64,000 nt of DNA. Origin: a bacterium UBP14_UBA6098. Its GTDB lineage: Bacteria; UBP14; UBA6098. Location of the stretch: the NCBI GenBank assembly GCA_002428525.1, contig DIWU01000013.1, positions 31,469 to 95,468 on the forward strand, read 5' to 3'. Below the pieces are notes generated by a model, which saw only the letters and a list, made by a program, of their open reading frames with translations, did not search any database and was not told the DNA's origin. The number at the start of each line of letters is the position of its first letter. Position 1 is the stretch's first letter. The translations under genes were made by a program, and so were the position numbers. This document shows positions 60,619-64,000 of the stretch, piece by piece.

Positions 60619-62389
60619 ACCTCATTCCTCCATTGCAAATCGGGATAGAGAAGGCAAAACATGTCCCCGATCCCGGAAGGCTGTCCGCCCAAATCCTTCC
60701 GGAATGTGCCTCGATTATCTGTTTTGAGATCGCGAGGCCTAAGCCTGTGCCCTTGGCGGCCTTGGTTTTGCCCTCGACTTGATAAAATTCGCCGAAGACT
60801 TTATCTATATGTTCTTTGGGTATTCCAATCCCGGTGTCGAACACCTTGACTATGAGGTTTCGCTCCTCTGTATATGCGTCGATTATTATCTTGTCGCCAT
60901 TAGTGGTATATTTCAAGGCATTTGTTATCAGGTTGTCGAGGACACGATCGATCTGGCGTTGGTCGAACTGCGCCTCCAGTTCATCGAAACCGATCTTCAC
61001 ACCCATCACGATGCCCTTTTCGAGAAAAACCGTGGCGTGTTGCTCGAGGCTGTCGAGGATGAACTTCTTAACATTAACCTTAGTGATATCGAGTTTGAAG
61101 GCCCCCGCCTTGATCTTTTGAAGATCGAGGATATCGTGAATCAAACGAGAGAGTTTATCGACATCGCGAGCCATCATATTGAGAAGCTCGGCCTGTCCGC
61201 CTGAAACCGGTCCCAAAAGGCCGTCCTGCAGGTTCGCGATGTTCCCCCGAACCCTGCCTATCGGGCTTTTCAGGTCGTGCGTGATGCTCGCCAAAAAACG
61301 GCTTTTCATCTCGTCGAGTTTGCCCAATTCGACGAGCATCGTGTTGAAATCGTCGGTTAAATCTCCTATCTCGTCGTTGGTCGAACGTTCGATGCGCTTG
61401 TCCCATTCGCCCCTGCTGGCGCTGTTTGTGGCTACTCGAAGTTTCCCGATCGGCGAGGCGATTTTATTTGCGATCCAATAGGCGATAAGCAATCCGAAAA
61501 CGAGTAGAATCAGTGTTCCCCATGTATCGAGCTGGCGTGTGATGCTAACCGCCCGATGAGATTGCTCGAGGGTGACTCCGAGGGCGGAAAGCTCTGTTAC
61601 CAGTATGTTCTCCAGCGTGTCGTTCAAGGCGCTGTAAACACTGTCCCAAATATGTGAATTAACTTCGCCGGTTTCGATTTCCCGCCTGAAGAGCGAATCG
61701 AGCTCTTGTGAAAGCGAGGCGATCAGCCCGGGAACCGGGTTCGAGGGCCTGCTCAGCACCGCTAAGGATTCAGCGCCGGCGAGGAAGTCGCGATTCTCCA
61801 GCGAAAACCGTTCGATATAGAAAAGAGGCTTGATATAAAGGTCGATCGACTCCAACAATTTCGCTAAATCGTTAGTTCCAAGGTCAATATTATGCTTCTT
61901 GCCCGCCTCGAGTAGATTCGCTCTAATCGAATTAATCAGCGCTTTTGTCTCATTGCTTGAGATTAGGGCGTTTGCCGCCGTCGCCGAGCTATCCTCCGCA
62001 AGCCTTGTCGCTCGTCTCGATATCTCGATGAATCGCGGGATTTCGACCGATAGCGAGTCGAGCGCCGATCTTTCGCCCTTAGATTTCCGCGCCTTCTTTA
62101 TCTCCTCTGTAGCGATTTGTCCGAATTGCCTTAGAGTGGCCTCGGTTTTAGATCTGTCGGCCGATCCTCCAAAATGGTTGTAAAGCGCTCGAGAGCTCCG
62201 CTGTTGCCGAAGTTTCCCGCGGAGCTGTTGCGACAACGCAACACGATACATCCCGGAACTCGTCGATCTGATAACATTGTCCAGCTTAGTGAGTTGCGAT
62301 AAGAAAACCAGATTCCCAATTAGCACGAAGAATAATATCACCGTGAAACCAAAAAATATCTTCAGCGCTATCGGGATGCGTCTATGCAT
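60611..62389 (-). CDS. Sensor histidine kinase (HAMP-HisKA-HATPase)
   Basis: The 592-residue inner-membrane kinase has helices at ~8-30 and ~290-308, with a large periplasmic sensor domain between. That domain is almost entirely helical with several L-x-x-x-L repeats, four-helix-bundle style. HAMP is ~310-360 (SPIGKLRVATNSASRGEWDKR). The dimerisation helix carries the phospho-acceptor His371 in SITHDLKSPIGR. The ATP domain has N, G1 (VFDTGIGIPKE) and G2 (GTGLGLAISKQIIEAHSG). It is transcribed first, with its partner regulator overlapping. The ligand is unknown. Confidence 0.93.
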   Translation of the reverse strand: MHRRIPIALKIFFGFTVILFFVLIGNLVFLSQLTKLDNVIRSTSSGMYRVALSQQLRGKLRQQRSSRALYNHFGGSADRSKTEATLRQFGQIATEEIKKARKSKGERSALDSLSVEIPRFIEISRRATRLAEDSSATAANALISSNETKALINSIRANLLEAGKKHNIDLGTNDLAKLLESIDLYIKPLFYIERFSLENRDFLAGAESLAVLSRPSNPVPGLIASLSQELDSLFRREIETGEVNSHIWDSVYSALNDTLENILVTELSALGVTLEQSHRAVSITRQLDTWGTLILLVFGLLIAYWIANKIASPIGKLRVATNSASRGEWDKRIERSTNDEIGDLTDDFNTMLVELGKLDEMKSRFLASITHDLKSPIGRVRGNIANLQDGLLGPVSGGQAELLNMMARDVDKLSRLIHDILDLQKIKAGAFKLDITKVNVKKFILDSLEQHATVFLEKGIVMGVKIGFDELEAQFDQRQIDRVLDNLITNALKYTTNGDKIIIDAYTEERNLIVKVFDTGIGIPKEHIDKVFGEFYQVEGKTKAAKGTGLGLAISKQIIEAHSGRIWADSLPGSGTCFAFSIPICNGGMRFE

Positions 62390-62445
62390 CGAGCAAAACC
62401 TCTTTCGTTATCCTCAAATTATTCAGGTTAGAACTTTAACTCTTC

Positions 62446-62473
62446 AATATATTTCTACCGCCGCAACTGTCAA
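62446..62473 (-). promoter_or_regulatory. Promoter of the histidine kinase-response regulator-thiL operon
   Basis: On the minus strand there is TTGACA (62468-62473), a 16-base spacer and TATATT (62446-62451). It lies about 55 bases upstream of the kinase ATG at 62389. No second operator was seen. Confidence 0.7.
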
Positions 62474-62538
62474 GCCCTCATAGAGCGCTAAGTGCAGTTT
62501 AATTTATGAGTTCATCGGCAAAAGCTCGGCGCTCGGAG

Positions 62539-62663
62539 GGGGGGCGTCGGCACGACCTGCCCTTGGCAGGTCGTCGGGGTCGCGGCGCGAGTAGGATTTT
62601 TCATTAACACAGGTTTTTCCCCGCGCCGCGACCCTCCGCGCGGAGCGCGGTCCGACGCCCCCC
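62539..62663. repeat. GC-rich four-way cloverleaf element between thyX and the kinase promoter
   Basis: A closing stem of 12 perfect pairs (GGGGGGCGTCGG at 62539-62550 with CCGACGCCCCCC at 62652-62663) encloses three perfect hairpins. The first is 62552-62574, with 10 pairs and the loop CTT. The second is 62577-62634, with 13 pairs (GGGTCGCGGCGCG/CGCGCCGCGACCC) and a 32-base AT-richer loop. The third is 62636-62650, with 6 pairs and the loop GGA. Nothing in it is coding, and it is far richer in GC than the flanks. It lies in the thyX 3' region on the minus strand. Mobile palindromic repeat (REP/MITE-like) or structured RNA are the candidates. Confidence 0.85.
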
Positions 62664-62681
62664 GGGTTGTTGAGGGACGAG

Positions 62682-63392
62682 TTATTTCTCCGGTTGCAGG
62701 GTGAAATCTTTAAAGGCCTCGAAGGCGATGGGCGTTATTTTTTCAACGATTTGGGCGATGACCTTGGCATATTCGCGGATCTCCCACTGCGCATGGACAT
62801 CGAGACGCAGTTTCAGAAAGTTGAACAGGTTGTGCAGATCCATCTGCCAATACCATTCCGTATAAGTATTCAAAGGTAAAACTATACGCGCTACCTCCCG
62901 CGAAACCCCGCTTTCTAACAACGAATTGTAAGCGCTAAATGCCGCCTTGCAGGTATTGTCTATTTCCTCGACCGCTTTCTTCTGAACATCCGGCGGAAGC
63001 TGGTCACCGCTTCCCTGTCTGTTGATATTGTCTTGCTCGCAGATGCGCGAGGTTTCCGGCAAGTAATAGTCTTCGGGGAGGACGCTATATCTTCCCGAGA
63101 CCTCGTTCAAACGCGCCGTGCGGTGACGTATCCACTGCCGCGCAACAAAAATTGGCAATTTGATATGAAAAGTGAAGACCACCTGCTCGAAGGGTGAGGT
63201 ATGTTGATTCTCATAAAGATATCTAATAAGCTGTGTGTCGCGGCGAAGAGTCGTAGTGCCTTTGCCGTAGGATACACGCGCCGCTTGAACGATCCGTTCG
63301 TCGTCGCCGAGGAAATCCACCAAGCGGACAAAACCTTTATCGAGGACCTTAAATTCCTTGTTTATCAAGCTTTGTTTCTCGTCTCTGTTCAT
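62682..63392 (-). CDS. thyX: Flavin-dependent thymidylate synthase
   Basis: It makes dTMP from dUMP using FAD and methylene-tetrahydrofolate, replacing ThyA. The 236-residue length is normal. The diagnostic ThyX motif is present as RHRTARLNEVSGRYS (about 89-103), with Arg in place of the common Ser after RHRTA. Other conserved parts are ARVSYGKG, HTSPFEQVVFTFHIKLPIFVARQWI, SREVARIVLPLNTYTEWYWQMDLHNLFNFLKLR and YAKVI. AAGGGA precedes the ATG. It is 26 bases downstream of the GGDEF gene and followed by the cloverleaf element. Confidence 0.97.
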   Translation of the reverse strand: MNRDEKQSLINKEFKVLDKGFVRLVDFLGDDERIVQAARVSYGKGTTTLRRDTQLIRYLYENQHTSPFEQVVFTFHIKLPIFVARQWIRHRTARLNEVSGRYSVLPEDYYLPETSRICEQDNINRQGSGDQLPPDVQKKAVEEIDNTCKAAFSAYNSLLESGVSREVARIVLPLNTYTEWYWQMDLHNLFNFLKLRLDVHAQWEIREYAKVIAQIVEKITPIAFEAFKDFTLQPEK

Positions 63393-63418
63393 TGAATATT
63401 CCCTTTCATGCTACTCAT

Positions 63419-64000
63419 TTAATAAATCTTTCTATGAATCGCTATTCTTTTATTATTTAATCTTTTCTTTTCATACATTCGCTTATCGGCCTTAGCGATT
63501 AGAACATCGATGTTGCAGGGGTCGCTCTCTTCGCAACAATAAACTCCGATGCTGATCGAGAGGTCGAAAGAGCGCTCGGGATTTGAGTTAACACTCTCGA
63601 TCGCCTGTTGGAGTCGATTCAGCGGTTCTAAGGTGCATGTATCGTCGGGGCCGGTTATAAGGGCTACGAATTCGTCGCCACCGAGCCTCGCCGCGATATC
63701 CGATTCCCTGAACGTGTCTTTTAAAATTCCGCCGAACGATTGTAGCGCTTCATCGCCATAATCGTGTCCGAGATTATCGTTTATTGTTTTTAGGCCGTCA
63801 AGGTCGGCGTAAATCAACGAAACGGACAGTCCGTTTCTTCGGGAAAGGCTAAGAGTATATTGAGCCGTCTCGAAAAATCCCCTTCGATTGAGAAGACCGG
63901 TCAGCTCGTCGTGATTGGAGAGAAACTCGAGTTTGTCTTCGGCTTGCTTTCTCGAAGTAATATCCGGAAAAATCGATATAGCTCCAATAATCCGGTTTTC
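63419..64000 (-). CDS. PAS-linked GGDEF diguanylate cyclase, C-terminal 193 residues (cut by window edge)
   Basis: The frame is open from the edge of the window. It starts in what looks like the end of a PAS domain with its PAC-type exit (IGAISIFPDITSRKQAEDKLE). The GGDEF domain follows: NHDELTGLLNRRGFF, YADLDGLKTINDNLGHDYGDE and the intact active-site motif RLGGDEFVALI. The I-site R-x-x-D is not obvious: the residues before GGDEF read RESDIAAR, so RESD at five residues from the motif fits the pattern. It ends with YEKKRLNN. It would synthesise c-di-GMP in response to a PAS-sensed signal. Upstream domains are unknown. Confidence 0.9.
   Translation of the reverse strand, partial: ENRIIGAISIFPDITSRKQAEDKLEFLSNHDELTGLLNRRGFFETAQYTLSLSRRNGLSVSLIYADLDGLKTINDNLGHDYGDEALQSFGGILKDTFRESDIAARLGGDEFVALITGPDDTCTLEPLNRLQQAIESVNSNPERSFDLSISIGVYCCEESDPCNIDVLIAKADKRMYEKKRLNNKRIAIHRKIY

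Noticed and set aside
62539..62663. The cloverleaf as a tRNA gene
   Set aside because: It is too long, the stems do not match tRNA arm lengths, and no T-loop, anticodon or CCA features are present.

Overview
The window looks like a chromosomal segment of an uncultured, Gram-negative, two-membrane bacterium of the FCB superphylum (a relative of Fibrobacterota, Zixibacteria, Cloacimonadota or WOR-3; the exact phylum cannot be fixed from the sequence alone). The signs are LapA/LapB-type envelope proteins, PorV/PorQ-like barrels, large secreted proteins with FlgD-like C-terminal sorting domains (NPFN motif), a TonB-dependent receptor, MetG with a zinc knuckle and C-terminal tRNA-binding domain, ThyX instead of ThyA, and many TTG starts. 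No tRNA, rRNA, CRISPR array, insertion sequence or phage gene was seen, and no gene-free stretch exceeds about 300 bases.

Layout. 1-1412: groES-groEL (groEL cut by the window edge) behind a near-perfect CIRCE operator and a consensus promoter. 1449-4532: amino-acid permease fused to an EIIA-like domain, and a ferredoxin-type EtfA without EtfB. 4597-7753: an envelope operon, lapA-lapB-SPOR protein-PorQ-like barrel. 7794-8693: a coiled-coil membrane protein. 8894-16193: HIT hydrolase, PlsC, then an aconitase/LeuC-LeuD pair, biotin carrier, PilT, biotin carboxylase and an isocitrate/isopropylmalate dehydrogenase, closed by a terminator. 16257-19189: an exported, apparently degenerate MEMO-AMMECR1 fusion and an M23 peptidase.

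19331-37715 is the most distinctive region: two very large secreted repeat proteins with C-terminal sorting domains, a PorV-like barrel fused to TPRs, an ExbB/TolQ protein with a signal peptide and a fibronectin-like periplasmic domain, two ExbD proteins, a lipoprotein with a TonB-C-like end, then a TPR-NHL protein and a TPR protein. I propose that it is a dedicated proton-motive-force-driven secretion or surface machine.

47414-37755 (minus strand) reads as one operon: metG, nucleotide-sugar dehydrogenase, purF, ppdK, M42 aminopeptidase, M23 peptidase. 47522-54187 (plus) has a GT-C-like membrane glycosyltransferase, then a DUF177-rpmF-plsX-fabH-fabD lipid operon whose promoter appears to fire at the first start codon (leaderless), followed by a barrel protein and a lipoprotein. 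54356-57141 is a small exported protein with a TonB-dependent receptor. 62473-57172 (minus) is a histidine kinase, GGDDF response regulator, TPR lipoprotein, a broken NSS transporter and thiL. Between the kinase and thyX lies a GC-rich element (62539-62663) that folds into an ideal four-way cloverleaf; it is not explained by any gene. The window ends inside a PAS-GGDEF protein.
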